64,000 bases of DNA from Paracnuella aquatica. Its GTDB lineage: Bacteria; Bacteroidota; Bacteroidia; Chitinophagales; Chitinophagaceae. Each line of letters starts with the position of its first letter. The stretch's first letter is position 1. Positions 24,527-32,861 of the stretch are shown here, one piece after another. The stretch covers positions 186,001-250,000 of the forward strand of contig NZ_QOWJ01000003.1 in assembly GCF_003332885.2 (NCBI RefSeq), written 5' to 3'. The translations under genes and the position numbers were made by a program. The notes beneath the pieces were generated by a model that saw only the letters and a program-made list of their open reading frames with translations, made no database searches and was not told the DNA's origin.

Positions 24527-25990
24527 ATGATCGGTACTTTAAGAAAAGAGGCCGCAACCCTGTTGCTGCTTGGATGTAGTTATATTTCGGTTGGACAAAC
24601 AGATAGCATTGATGTTTTTGTGCAGCAGCAAATGCAGCAGCGCAAAATTCCCGGGTTGCAACTGGCCATTGTACGCAACGGCGCCGTGGTAAAGACGGGC
24701 AATTATGGCTTTGCCAACCTGCAGGACTCCATAGCCGTGAGCAACCGCACTGTTTTTAATCTTAACTCTATTACAAAAGCCTTTGTTGGCGTGGCCATGC
24801 TGCAATTGGCTGAACAGGGCAAACTGCGCCTGTCGGCACCCATTGCTACCTACCTCAACGATCTGCCGCAGGCCTGGCAGGGCGTAACGGTGCAACAGTT
24901 GTTGTCGCACACTTCGGGCATTCCGGATGTGGTGGATGAAGAAGAAGCAGTAATGATTGCACCTACACTTGAAGCGTCTTGGCAAAAGGTTTTGGCCATG
25001 CCCATGGACTTTGCACCTGGCGCCGAATTTCGCTACAACCAAACCAATTACCTCCTGCTGGGCCGCATCATTGATACACTAAGTGGCATGCCTTTCCAGG
25101 AATTTATCATAAAGGAACAACTGGCAAAAGTGGGCATGCCCCTTACCATCCGTTCAGGGTTTGGTGCCACTAAAGCAATAGTGCCGCATGCCGCGGCCGC
25201 CTATGCTTACCGGCAGGGCGTGCTCAGCAACACGTTCTTTTCATTTCCTGCTGCGTTGCAAACGGCTGCCGGCATGAGTGCTACCGCTACCGAGGTGGCG
25301 CAATGGATCATTGCCCTGCAAAGCGGGCAGCTCCTTGCCAAAAAGGAAAGCCTCGACGCCCTGTGGCAACCCGCACTTTTAGCCAGTGGCAATACAGGCG
25401 GCTTTAGCAGCAAGCTCAATGGGTATGCTGCCGGCTGGCCCATTGCCGCAAGGCCCGAACACCCTGCTGCCGCAGCCGTTGGTGGCGGCCGCTCTGCGGT
25501 ATTTGTGTACCCGCAAGACAATCTTTCCATTGTTGTGCTCACCAACCTGATGGGTGGCAACCCCGAGGCTTTTGTTGACGAACTGGCCGGCTTTTTTATC
25601 CCGGATATGAAAGCCGTTAATGGTTTTGGATTGTCGCCATCGCTCCGGTTGCTGAAAGGGGCACTTGATAAAAACGGTTATAAAAACGCGATAACCGAAG
25701 TAAAGGCGCTGCGCAAAAAGCGCAAAGATTTTGTGCTGAATGAACGGGAACTTAATACTTGGGGCTATGCACTCATCGGGCAGAAAAAAGTGCAGCACGC
25801 ATTGGAGATATTTAAACTGAATGTATACCTGTACCCGCAAAGCAGTAATGCATTTGACAGCCTGGGCGAGCTTTATGCAGCACTGGATGAAAAGGATTTG
25901 GCCATAAAAAATTATGAGCAGGCCCTGAAGCTAAACCCGAACAATAGCAATGCAAAACAGCAATTGCAACGGCTTAAACAGAACAAGTAA
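24527..25990 (+). CDS. Beta-lactamase-type serine hydrolase with C-terminal TPR
   Basis: A 487-residue exported protein of the penicillin-binding/class C beta-lactamase family. The leader LLLLGC could be a lipobox (Cys17). The nucleophile motif SITK is at residues 81-84, and HTSGIPDVV follows. The second active-site motif reads YNQTNY, where YxN is usual, so the Asn is shifted or replaced. The last about 90 residues form a tetratricopeptide repeat (ALEIFKLNVYLYPQSSNAFD, then DLAIKNYEQALKLNPNN). Likely a D-aminopeptidase or esterase rather than a drug-resistance enzyme. ATG 24527 is chosen over an upstream ATG-opened extension lacking a leader. Confidence 0.87.
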   Translation: MIGTLRKEAATLLLLGCSYISVGQTDSIDVFVQQQMQQRKIPGLQLAIVRNGAVVKTGNYGFANLQDSIAVSNRTVFNLNSITKAFVGVAMLQLAEQGKLRLSAPIATYLNDLPQAWQGVTVQQLLSHTSGIPDVVDEEEAVMIAPTLEASWQKVLAMPMDFAPGAEFRYNQTNYLLLGRIIDTLSGMPFQEFIIKEQLAKVGMPLTIRSGFGATKAIVPHAAAAYAYRQGVLSNTFFSFPAALQTAAGMSATATEVAQWIIALQSGQLLAKKESLDALWQPALLASGNTGGFSSKLNGYAAGWPIAARPEHPAAAAVGGGRSAVFVYPQDNLSIVVLTNLMGGNPEAFVDELAGFFIPDMKAVNGFGLSPSLRLLKGALDKNGYKNAITEVKALRKKRKDFVLNERELNTWGYALIGQKKVQHALEIFKLNVYLYPQSSNAFDSLGELYAALDEKDLAIKNYEQALKLNPNNSNAKQQLQRLKQNK

Positions 25991-26171
25991 TAAACACAGG
26001 AATGTCGTGTACGAGGGCGTTGTACAAATGGGTGTTGCATATAAATAAATTAACGGGCACTTGTATGTAATGATGGCCTGATACAAACATTTGTTCCGGA
26101 TGAACCCATGTGGACTGCCGGAATTCTTAAACTATACTTACATTCGGTACATACCAAAACCGAATACTGTC

Positions 26172-26522
26172 ATGGACAATACACGAGTATATAAAATGTC
26201 GTTTGCCGGTGTGTACCCGCACTACGTTGCCAAAGCCGAAAAGAAAGGCCGCACCAAGGAAGAAGTGGATACCGTTATCTGCTGGCTCACCGGGTACGAC
26301 GGGCCAACTTTGCAACAGCAAATAGACAACAAAGTAGACTTTAAAACCTTCTTTGCACAGGCGCCGCAGTTCAACCCTGCAGCATCGCAAATTACCGGTG
26401 TTATTTGCGGTTACCGCATCGAGGAAATTGAAGACGAGCTGATGCGCAAAGTGCGCTACCTCGATAAACTGGTGGATGAACTGGCGAAGGGAAGAAAAAT
26501 GGAAAAGATCCTGCGCCAATAG
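26172..26522 (+). CDS. DUF2200 family protein
   Basis: A 116-residue protein. It matches DUF2200: [34 protein letters not shown], and [33 protein letters not shown]. The function is not known; the fold is a small alpha-beta protein often found alone. ATG 26172 is used because upstream residues are unlike the family. Confidence 0.9.
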   Translation: MDNTRVYKMSFAGVYPHYVAKAEKKGRTKEEVDTVICWLTGYDGPTLQQQIDNKVDFKTFFAQAPQFNPAASQITGVICGYRIEEIEDELMRKVRYLDKLVDELAKGRKMEKILRQ

Positions 26523-26660
26523 CAGACTGGCGCCTTTTTTAGGGCTTGCATCCCGCAGCGGTATTGCTTAATTTAATGTGTCCCCCTACGGATGCAAACA
26601 TTTTTGGTCCTTTTGAAGCCTGCATGAAAACTGCATTCAGTCACTCCAAAATCTACAACC

Positions 26661-27086
26661 ATGAATCCCCGCAACACCGAGCTTTCCGCCATCACACAGG
26701 TCGTTAACAAGTAGGCAGCAGGTTGCCAAACCGGAAATGTTGCCCTCATGCGTTCGGCGTTTCATCCGCAGGCCATGATGTATGGCAGCAGCGGCGGGCA
26801 AACCATTGCAGCACCCATCGATGCGCTGTATGCTTACATTGAAGCCAATGAGCCACCCGCCAAAACCGGCGAGCCGCACCAGTGCACCATCACCAGCATT
26901 CAGCTGGCCGGCAATGCGGCCAGTGTGGAAATGGTGCAGGAAGCCTGTTATGGAAACGATTACACCAACTATTTCCAGTTGGTAAAAGACGGAGGCCAGT
27001 GGCTGATTGTAAGCAAAACCTACAACGGAACGCCCACCAAAAAGGAGCCTATTGCCGAAGAGCAGCTGGCATTCCAGGCATCATAA
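26661..27086 (+). pseudogene. NTF2-like/lumazine-binding-type gene broken by an in-frame TAG
   Basis: From ATG 26661 the frame reads MNPRNTELSAITQVVNK, then TAG at 26712-26714, then AAGCQTGNVALMRSAFHPQA and on to 27086 with no further stop. In this family (putative lumazine-binding, NTF2 fold) the residue after VVxK is normally Tyr, so a single TAT or TAC to TAG change explains the break. A shorter product could be made from ATG 26748 (112 residues), but it would lack the first helix. Sequencing error is the alternative. Confidence 0.7.
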
Positions 27087-27122
27087 GTTTGGCGTACATT
27101 TTAAAATGATTTATAAAAAGAG

Positions 27123-27145
27123 GGAGCCCTGCAGGCTCCTATTTT
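27123..27145 (+). terminator. Short hairpin, possible terminator
   Basis: A 6-bp GC-rich stem (GGAGCC with GGCTCC, 5-base loop) followed by TATTTT, after the broken NTF2 gene. Confidence 0.45.
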
Positions 27146-27257
27146 CGTTGGTGTTGATCAGGCGTTATAAATGATTACTTCCTGTTGTACGCAAACAATC
27201 AATATCAGGTTATTTCCTACAGGCTTTGCCTAAATTGTAGCCGTTCCCAGCTGCAGC

Positions 27258-27851
27258 ATGCTAAAAAAATATACCGACATATTATTTGATTTAGGCGTTG
27301 GCTCCATTACAGCACAACAACTGTTTTGGGAACATGCAACGTTGGCAGAATGGCCGAAGTCAACAACCGTTTTTGCCGCAGGTAAAAAGAACGACAAAGA
27401 ATACATCATCTTGTCCGGCATTGCGCAACGTTTTATCGAACAGGAGGGGAGCAGCCCGGTAACCACCGGTTTTTTTGTGGCGCCAGCGGTGGTCACGCCG
27501 CATTTTGCCCGAACGCACCGGGGCAAAAGTTTGTTCAGCCTGCAAGCATTGACCGATGTAGTTGCCGCCGAAATACCGGTGGCTGCACTGGATGCATTAA
27601 GAACGGAATATCCCGAGTTCAGGGCTTTTGGCCAGCGGGTGCTGGAAGGTGCGCTGGTTGCGGCCCTGCACGCCGAAGCGGCATGGCGCGCCTCCACTGC
27701 ACGGGAACGGTTGCTGGCCATGCGGCAACAGTTTCCCAACCTCGAAAATAGCGTGCCGCACCATGTGATCGCTTCTTACCTCGGCATCACCCATGTGTCG
27801 TTCAGCAGGCTGCGGCACGAGCTTGCCCGCAGCAACAATTTTATCAAATGA
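27258..27851 (+). CDS. Crp/Fnr-type transcriptional regulator
   Basis: A 197-residue regulator. The N-terminal part is a cyclic-nucleotide-binding-like beta barrel (KKNDKEYIILSGIAQRFIEQ) without the cAMP-contacting residues of true CRP. The C-terminal segment HHVIASYLGITHVSFSRLRHEL is a winged-helix DNA-binding region. In Bacteroidota many such proteins sit next to a small target gene; here an alpha/beta hydrolase gene follows after 45 bp. The effector is unknown. Confidence 0.82.
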   Translation: MLKKYTDILFDLGVGSITAQQLFWEHATLAEWPKSTTVFAAGKKNDKEYIILSGIAQRFIEQEGSSPVTTGFFVAPAVVTPHFARTHRGKSLFSLQALTDVVAAEIPVAALDALRTEYPEFRAFGQRVLEGALVAALHAEAAWRASTARERLLAMRQQFPNLENSVPHHVIASYLGITHVSFSRLRHELARSNNFIK

Positions 27852-27896
27852 TAACGGCGCTGCTTTTTTTGTGCTGCAATTTTGGTGCATCCAAAT

Positions 27897-28820
27897 ATGC
27901 AGGCACACATGAATCAGGAAATCCAGGCAACGCCGGTTGTTGCAGTTAAATACGACGCAGGAGGCAGCCAACCCAAGCAAACTATTATCGTTGACAATAG
28001 CGGCGATAAATTATTTACTACTATCTATCCAAATGCCGGCAAGCAAACCATTTTGTTGCTGCATGGTGGCCCCGGCTTCCCCGACGACCTGGTGGAAGTG
28101 GCAGCGGTATTGAAAGACCGTTTCCAAGTGGTTACCTTTCACCAACGCGGAACCGGGGCCTCGCCGTGCAGCAGCAATGATTATTCGATGGATGCTTATA
28201 TCAGTGATGTTGAGGCCATCCGCAAATATTTTGACATCAACAGGTTTCATTTATGGGGCCACTCCTGGGGCGGCTTGTATGCGCAAATCTATGCGCAGCA
28301 ACATGGCGAAAATCTATTGAGTTTATTCTTGTGTTGTCCCGGCTCGGGTACCGGCAGCGAATGGCAGCAAACCGAAAGGGAAGTGATGCAGTTGAACCGT
28401 TCGAAATGTACCCCGCGGCAGTGGGCGAAAATGGGCTGGAATAATTTGCTGGGCATGCTGGGCAGCAACAGTGCGTATGCCCGCTTGTTTACGCAGGTAA
28501 TGCACAACTACAACGACGATTTTATGGGCACAAATGGCGCAGGCAAAAACTTCGATTTGTTGCGTGCAGCACCCATCAACAAAACACGGCCGCAGATCCT
28601 AAAATATCCCCTGTTGCAACGGCAGCCGGCGCCGCATTTTAAGATCACTATTGTATACGGCGACCGGGATATTTATAGCGCCAGTAAAAACTTTGTGCTT
28701 CATCGGTATCCCACCGCAACCGTGCACTGGATCAACAACTGCGGGCATATTCCGTGGTTGCATAACCCGGTTGATTATGCAACTGTATTGCAGCAGCATT
28801 ATGATATGATTGCTAAATGA
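27897..28820 (+). CDS. Alpha/beta hydrolase, proline iminopeptidase-like
   Basis: About 307 residues. It shows LLLHGGPGFPDD (oxyanion loop, the HGGPG of the proline iminopeptidase group), FHQRGTGAS, the nucleophile elbow HLWGHSWGGLYAQ, YGDRDIY (acid) and NNCGHIPWLHNP (catalytic histidine). Members split N-terminal proline from peptides or act as esterases. The frame opens upstream at TTG 27882; ATG 27897 or ATG 27909 is more likely. Probably in one transcript with the Crp/Fnr-type regulator. Confidence 0.85.
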   Translation: MQAHMNQEIQATPVVAVKYDAGGSQPKQTIIVDNSGDKLFTTIYPNAGKQTILLLHGGPGFPDDLVEVAAVLKDRFQVVTFHQRGTGASPCSSNDYSMDAYISDVEAIRKYFDINRFHLWGHSWGGLYAQIYAQQHGENLLSLFLCCPGSGTGSEWQQTEREVMQLNRSKCTPRQWAKMGWNNLLGMLGSNSAYARLFTQVMHNYNDDFMGTNGAGKNFDLLRAAPINKTRPQILKYPLLQRQPAPHFKITIVYGDRDIYSASKNFVLHRYPTATVHWINNCGHIPWLHNPVDYATVLQQHYDMIAK

Positions 28821-28850
28821 CCTGGCTTTGTAAAATCAGTTATAGATAAA

Positions 28851-28877
28851 AGGGCCGCTTCAAATTGAAGCAGCCCT
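28851..28877. terminator. Hairpin terminator between convergent genes
   Basis: An 11-bp stem with one mismatch (AGGGCCGCTTC with GAAGCAGCCCT) and 5-base loop. On the minus strand it is followed by TTTTAT, so it serves the Ig-repeat gene. Confidence 0.65.
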
Positions 28878-28899
28878 TGTGCTATACCTAAACCCTATT

Positions 28900-31800
28900 T
28901 TATTCAGTAATCATCACTTTGCGGGTTTGCTTTTTGCCCTGCTCCACTACCGTAAGTGTATACACACCTGAGTTGAGGTTGCTGGTACTCAAAGTGGTTG
29001 TTCCGGTAAACCGCATTCTGGTAACGATCCGGCCGCCGGCGTCGGACAGCAATGCTTCCGCAATGCCGTTGCCACCAGCCCTCACCGTAATGGCTACACC
29101 ACGCCGTGCCGGTACGGGGTAAGCCTGCAGTTCGCCAGCGGCGTTGTTTGTTTGCAGGTTGTCGGCCCGCATTACCATTGGTGGTGCTGAGCGCTGACCC
29201 ATGCCTGGCAGAATGATCGGTGCATCGGAAGCTAATACACTCACTACTTCGTTAGCAGCGGGGCTGGTATTGAGTTTTGTTGCCACGATCACCACCTCTG
29301 GATGGTAAGCCTGGTGTGTGCTTGATGCAAAGTTGTACAGGGTGCCTGTAGCCTCGATCAAGGTTTTGGCCTGGCCAAAAGAAATCGCTGCGATCGGGCT
29401 TTCTTTGTACACAATGCTTCCGCCGTTGGATACGGTTGTGTACACAACTTTTATTTTACCAAGTGTTTCGTTCAGCAATGCTATTGCCTGCGTGCCGGAG
29501 TTGTCGGCAGAGCCGCCACCGCCTTCGCTTGTGGTAGTTACCGTATAAAGCGGATCCCAATTACCGTTCGGACGCCGTACCAGCAATCCTAGCAAGGGCA
29601 GGTTCGCACCATCTGCCAAGTCATAGCCTGTTTTAACTGCCGCGTACAATGTGCCGTCGGCCGCTACTACGATATTCAAATGATCATCGGCCATTTCTAT
29701 GCTGCCGGGGATGAGCGATTGCTGCGCAGGTATTTCATCGGCGGTCCAAACTGTGGGGTCTGTTCCGTCGACATGTGTGCGGAAGCCGAAGCGGCCCGTG
29801 GTTTGGTTCGACCAAAGCAGCCCAATTTTACCTGGCAAGCGGGTGATGGCGCAAATATCGTCGTCGTTGATGCCGGTAGCCAAAGTTATTGGCGCACTCC
29901 AGGTGGTATATGGAGCATCAGTATACCAAACATATACCTCGGTTGTGCCTGTTGCAGCCATCCAGATGCGGCCGGCGCCATCGATGGTAAGTGTTGCCGT
30001 TTCCGACCCGGCAGGGAGGGTAATCGGCGTTGCACCGGGACGTTGGGCCCAGGGTACATAAGTTTCGGTAGCGGCATTATAATCAAGCGTGATCAGTTGC
30101 GAGGCGGTGGTGCCGCGGTACAGCAGTACATGAACCAGGTTGCCGGTTACCCATGTGTCTGCACGGCCACCCAGGTTAAAGATGGTACGCACATCACTCC
30201 AGGTGGTGCCATCGAGGCGATACAGGCGGGTGCCGCCTTCTGCCGGCGAAATAACAGTCCACCATTTTCCTGCATAGAACCAAGTCTTGCCTTGTGGTTT
30301 GGCCTGCGTGTCGCCATTGATCGGAATATTGCTCAGCGGTGTTACACTGGAGAAACCATAAACCGTCTGCGGCGGATTCATGGTATAGCTTTGACCGCCT
30401 GTAAAGCCGCCGCTAATCGCATTGCCTGCTCCGTCGGTAATGCCGGTGCCTGAAGCTTTCAAATCGAGGCGGAGTGTGCCCGAGCCCGAAATGTTATTTA
30501 CCGTAACGGCATAAGAAGTACCTGAGCCCGATACGTTTGCAACAGTACCTTGTACGGTTCCACCCGTAGTAAGGCTGAAGTCCGAAACATCTACGCCTGT
30601 AACCGCTTCCGAGAATGTAACTCCAAAGATTACGGAATTGGCGTTCGTGGTTTCGTCAGCCGGTGTTTGCCGGTTGATGCTGGTAACCGTTGGAGCCGTT
30701 ACATCAGCAGGCGAAACATTGTAAGTTTCCCCACCACTGAAGCCGCCACTAAGCCCATTGCCTGCACCATCGGTAATGCCCGTGCCGCTTGCCTTCACGT
30801 TAAGGCCAAGGCTGCCGCTGCCCGATATGCTGCCCACCGTTACCACGTAGCTGCTGCCACTGCCCGACACCGATTGTATGCTGCCTTGCACTGTGCCGCC
30901 GGTGCTTAAAGTAAAATCAGTAGCGTCAACACCACTCACCGCTTCGGAGAAGGTCACGCCAAAGCTCACCGTAGTGGCAGAAGTATTTTGCTCCAAGGGC
31001 GACTGACGCACAATGCCACTCACCACAGGTGCTGTTACATCAGCAGCTACAATTGTATAACTCTGACCGGAGTTAAAGCCGCCGCTAATCGCATTGCCAG
31101 CAGCATCGGTAATGCCGGTTCCAGCCCCTTTGAGGTCAAGCCGCAGTGTGCCGGTGCCGGTGATTTGGCTGACCACAACTTTGTAGGTTGTGCCTTCAGA
31201 GCCTACAGGCGTTACCGCGTTTGCACCGATCACACCATTGGCCGTACCAGCAATGGTGAAATCAGTTGCATCTACGCCGGTTACTTTTTCACTAAATACC
31301 ACATTAAAGGAAACCTGGGTCGCAGTTGTGGTTTCCGATGCCGGTTCGCCGCGGTTGATGCTGGTAGCAGCCGGTGCTGATTGATCTACCGTATAAGTTT
31401 GACCATTTGTAAACCCGCCGGGAAGCGCTGCGCCTCCTGCATCTTTGATGCCGGTGCCACTGCTATTCAGGTCAAGCCGTAATGTGCCGGACCCTGAAAC
31501 GGAACCAATGGTGATGTCATAAGTTTTACCGTCGGAGCCCACTGCCACAACCGAAGTTGGCGTTCCGGTTACATTGCCCGATACTGTTTTTACTGTAAAA
31601 TCAGCAGCATCAACACCGGACACTGCTTCAGAAAAGCTGATTCGGAAAGTGACCGATGTGGCATTGGTTAGCTGACCGGTTGGATTTTGCCTGTTTATGC
31701 TCAAAACTGCTGGCGGTGTATTAACCGGTGGCGGAGCCAGTTTGGCGGTCATCTGCAGGTCGAAAATCATTGAAGAAGTGCGTTTGCTTTTCAGCATTAC

Positions 31801-32301
31801 TTCAACAGCAATGATGTTATCGCCTTTTCTCAAAAGCATTTTATTGATGGCAAATTGCTCCGTCAAGATGCGGCCGGCGTCCTCTTCGTCACCCTTTCCA
31901 TTGCCGCCGCCGTTCGAAACAGTTTTCCGGTATACTTCTTCTCCGTTTACAAAAACAGCAACCCCGTTTATTTCCCGGCGTACGATCTGGGCCGAAAACT
32001 CCTGATACATGGCCGGGTCGGAGATGTTGATGATCTTCCTGAAATAGGTAACGACATGTTTGTTTTTCTTGTCGTTGCCATAGCTTACAATGGTGTTTAG
32101 GCCAGGTGCATTGTATCCAAATGCGCCTTTGCCGGTTTTCCAGTTTGCATCGTTATATGTGCCAGCCTTCCAATCTCCCTTTGGCTTGCTGCCGTCTTCT
32201 AGGTATTTCCATGTGCTGCTAAAAGGAACAAGGGTAGTTTGTCCTATGGCTGCTAATGAAGTAAACAAGAGCCATAGAACGCAAAACGTAAATTTTCTCA
32301 T
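28900..32301 (-). CDS. T9SS-secreted protein with four Ig-like repeats
   Basis: A 1133-residue extracellular protein. In order: a signal peptide (to about residue 21); a beta-sandwich region (about 30-190, WKYLEDGSKPKGDW, then GDNIIAVEVML); four repeats of about 105-115 residues (about 195-635), each with FSEAVSGVD or a close variant, a GSGTLRL-like strand and a G(A/G)GN...GGF...GQ(S/T)Y end; a region with beta-propeller-like units (about 640-1040); and a type IX sorting domain at the C-terminus (AYPVPARRG, then LNSGVYTLTV, with KKQTRKVMIT at the end). The repeats resemble bacterial Ig-like folds found in adhesins. The ligand is unknown. Confidence 0.88.
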   Translation of the reverse strand: MRKFTFCVLWLLFTSLAAIGQTTLVPFSSTWKYLEDGSKPKGDWKAGTYNDANWKTGKGAFGYNAPGLNTIVSYGNDKKNKHVVTYFRKIINISDPAMYQEFSAQIVRREINGVAVFVNGEEVYRKTVSNGGGNGKGDEEDAGRILTEQFAINKMLLRKGDNIIAVEVMLKSKRTSSMIFDLQMTAKLAPPPVNTPPAVLSINRQNPTGQLTNATSVTFRISFSEAVSGVDAADFTVKTVSGNVTGTPTSVVAVGSDGKTYDITIGSVSGSGTLRLDLNSSGTGIKDAGGAALPGGFTNGQTYTVDQSAPAATSINRGEPASETTTATQVSFNVVFSEKVTGVDATDFTIAGTANGVIGANAVTPVGSEGTTYKVVVSQITGTGTLRLDLKGAGTGITDAAGNAISGGFNSGQSYTIVAADVTAPVVSGIVRQSPLEQNTSATTVSFGVTFSEAVSGVDATDFTLSTGGTVQGSIQSVSGSGSSYVVTVGSISGSGSLGLNVKASGTGITDGAGNGLSGGFSGGETYNVSPADVTAPTVTSINRQTPADETTNANSVIFGVTFSEAVTGVDVSDFSLTTGGTVQGTVANVSGSGTSYAVTVNNISGSGTLRLDLKASGTGITDGAGNAISGGFTGGQSYTMNPPQTVYGFSSVTPLSNIPINGDTQAKPQGKTWFYAGKWWTVISPAEGGTRLYRLDGTTWSDVRTIFNLGGRADTWVTGNLVHVLLYRGTTASQLITLDYNAATETYVPWAQRPGATPITLPAGSETATLTIDGAGRIWMAATGTTEVYVWYTDAPYTTWSAPITLATGINDDDICAITRLPGKIGLLWSNQTTGRFGFRTHVDGTDPTVWTADEIPAQQSLIPGSIEMADDHLNIVVAADGTLYAAVKTGYDLADGANLPLLGLLVRRPNGNWDPLYTVTTTSEGGGGSADNSGTQAIALLNETLGKIKVVYTTVSNGGSIVYKESPIAAISFGQAKTLIEATGTLYNFASSTHQAYHPEVVIVATKLNTSPAANEVVSVLASDAPIILPGMGQRSAPPMVMRADNLQTNNAAGELQAYPVPARRGVAITVRAGGNGIAEALLSDAGGRIVTRMRFTGTTTLSTSNLNSGVYTLTVVEQGKKQTRKVMITE

Positions 32302-32811
32302 AAAAGGAGGAGTTTTTAGCGTTATTGATAGAGTAATAGAACGTAGCGTAACAGGGCCGGAGGGATCGGTTTTTCAGTAGGGTGCAGGCGTTGGTAGGGA
32401 AGGGATTAAGAAGAGCGCATAAACGCGTAATGAAGCATTCATTGAATGCTTCTAATAAAGACAGCGATTTAGTTAAACTAAAATGATGTTGTGTTTGGTT
32501 GAAATGGGATTATGGACAGGGCAACCGGTAAGGGCTCGCAACTAAAGTATATTATATTTTTGAAATGTAATAGTGGTCAAACTTTTTTCTTGGCAAATGC
32601 CACACGTCCCCTTTGCTGTTGACCCTGAGATGCTGTAGGGGCCGATTTATTATTCGTTTTTTTATGTGTACGCGATTTTTTCTTGCTGCTGTTTACGTTA
32701 GATTTTACCAAACTGGCCAGGTTAGTTTATCCAATTTGTTGACTCGTTTAAAAAGCGGTTCTGAATAAAATTGCTCAGTCGGTAAATACTTAAACCTGAA
32801 ATGTCACCAAC
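32302..32811. other. Intergenic region, AT-rich
   Basis: About 510 bp upstream of the Ig-repeat protein gene. It should hold its promoter, but no exact TAnnTTTG was found. It contains one small basic frame listed separately. Base composition is AT-rich relative to the coding sequence. Confidence 0.5.
32577..32711 (-). CDS. Possible 44-residue lysine-rich small protein
   Basis: A minus-strand frame of 45 codons from TTG 32711 encodes a strongly basic, low-complexity peptide: VNSSKKKSRTHKKTNNKSA, then QQQRGRVAFAKKKV. An upstream stop limits any longer version, and only TTG or CTG starts exist. The charge pattern (runs of K, an RGR motif) is like nucleic-acid-binding tails. It may be real or chance in A-rich DNA. 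No family is recognised. Confidence 0.33.
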   Translation of the reverse strand: MVKSNVNSSKKKSRTHKKTNNKSAPTASQGQQQRGRVAFAKKKV

Positions 32812-32844
32812 AAAAAAGGCTTCCGAAAACCGGAAGCCTTTTTT
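32812..32844. terminator. Strong bidirectional hairpin terminator of the DPP IV gene
   Basis: A perfect 14-bp stem (AAAAAAGGCTTCCG with CGGAAGCCTTTTTT) and 5-base loop, immediately downstream of the peptidase stop on the minus strand. Confidence 0.9.
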
Positions 32845-32861
32845 TAAAAACATGGGGTTAA

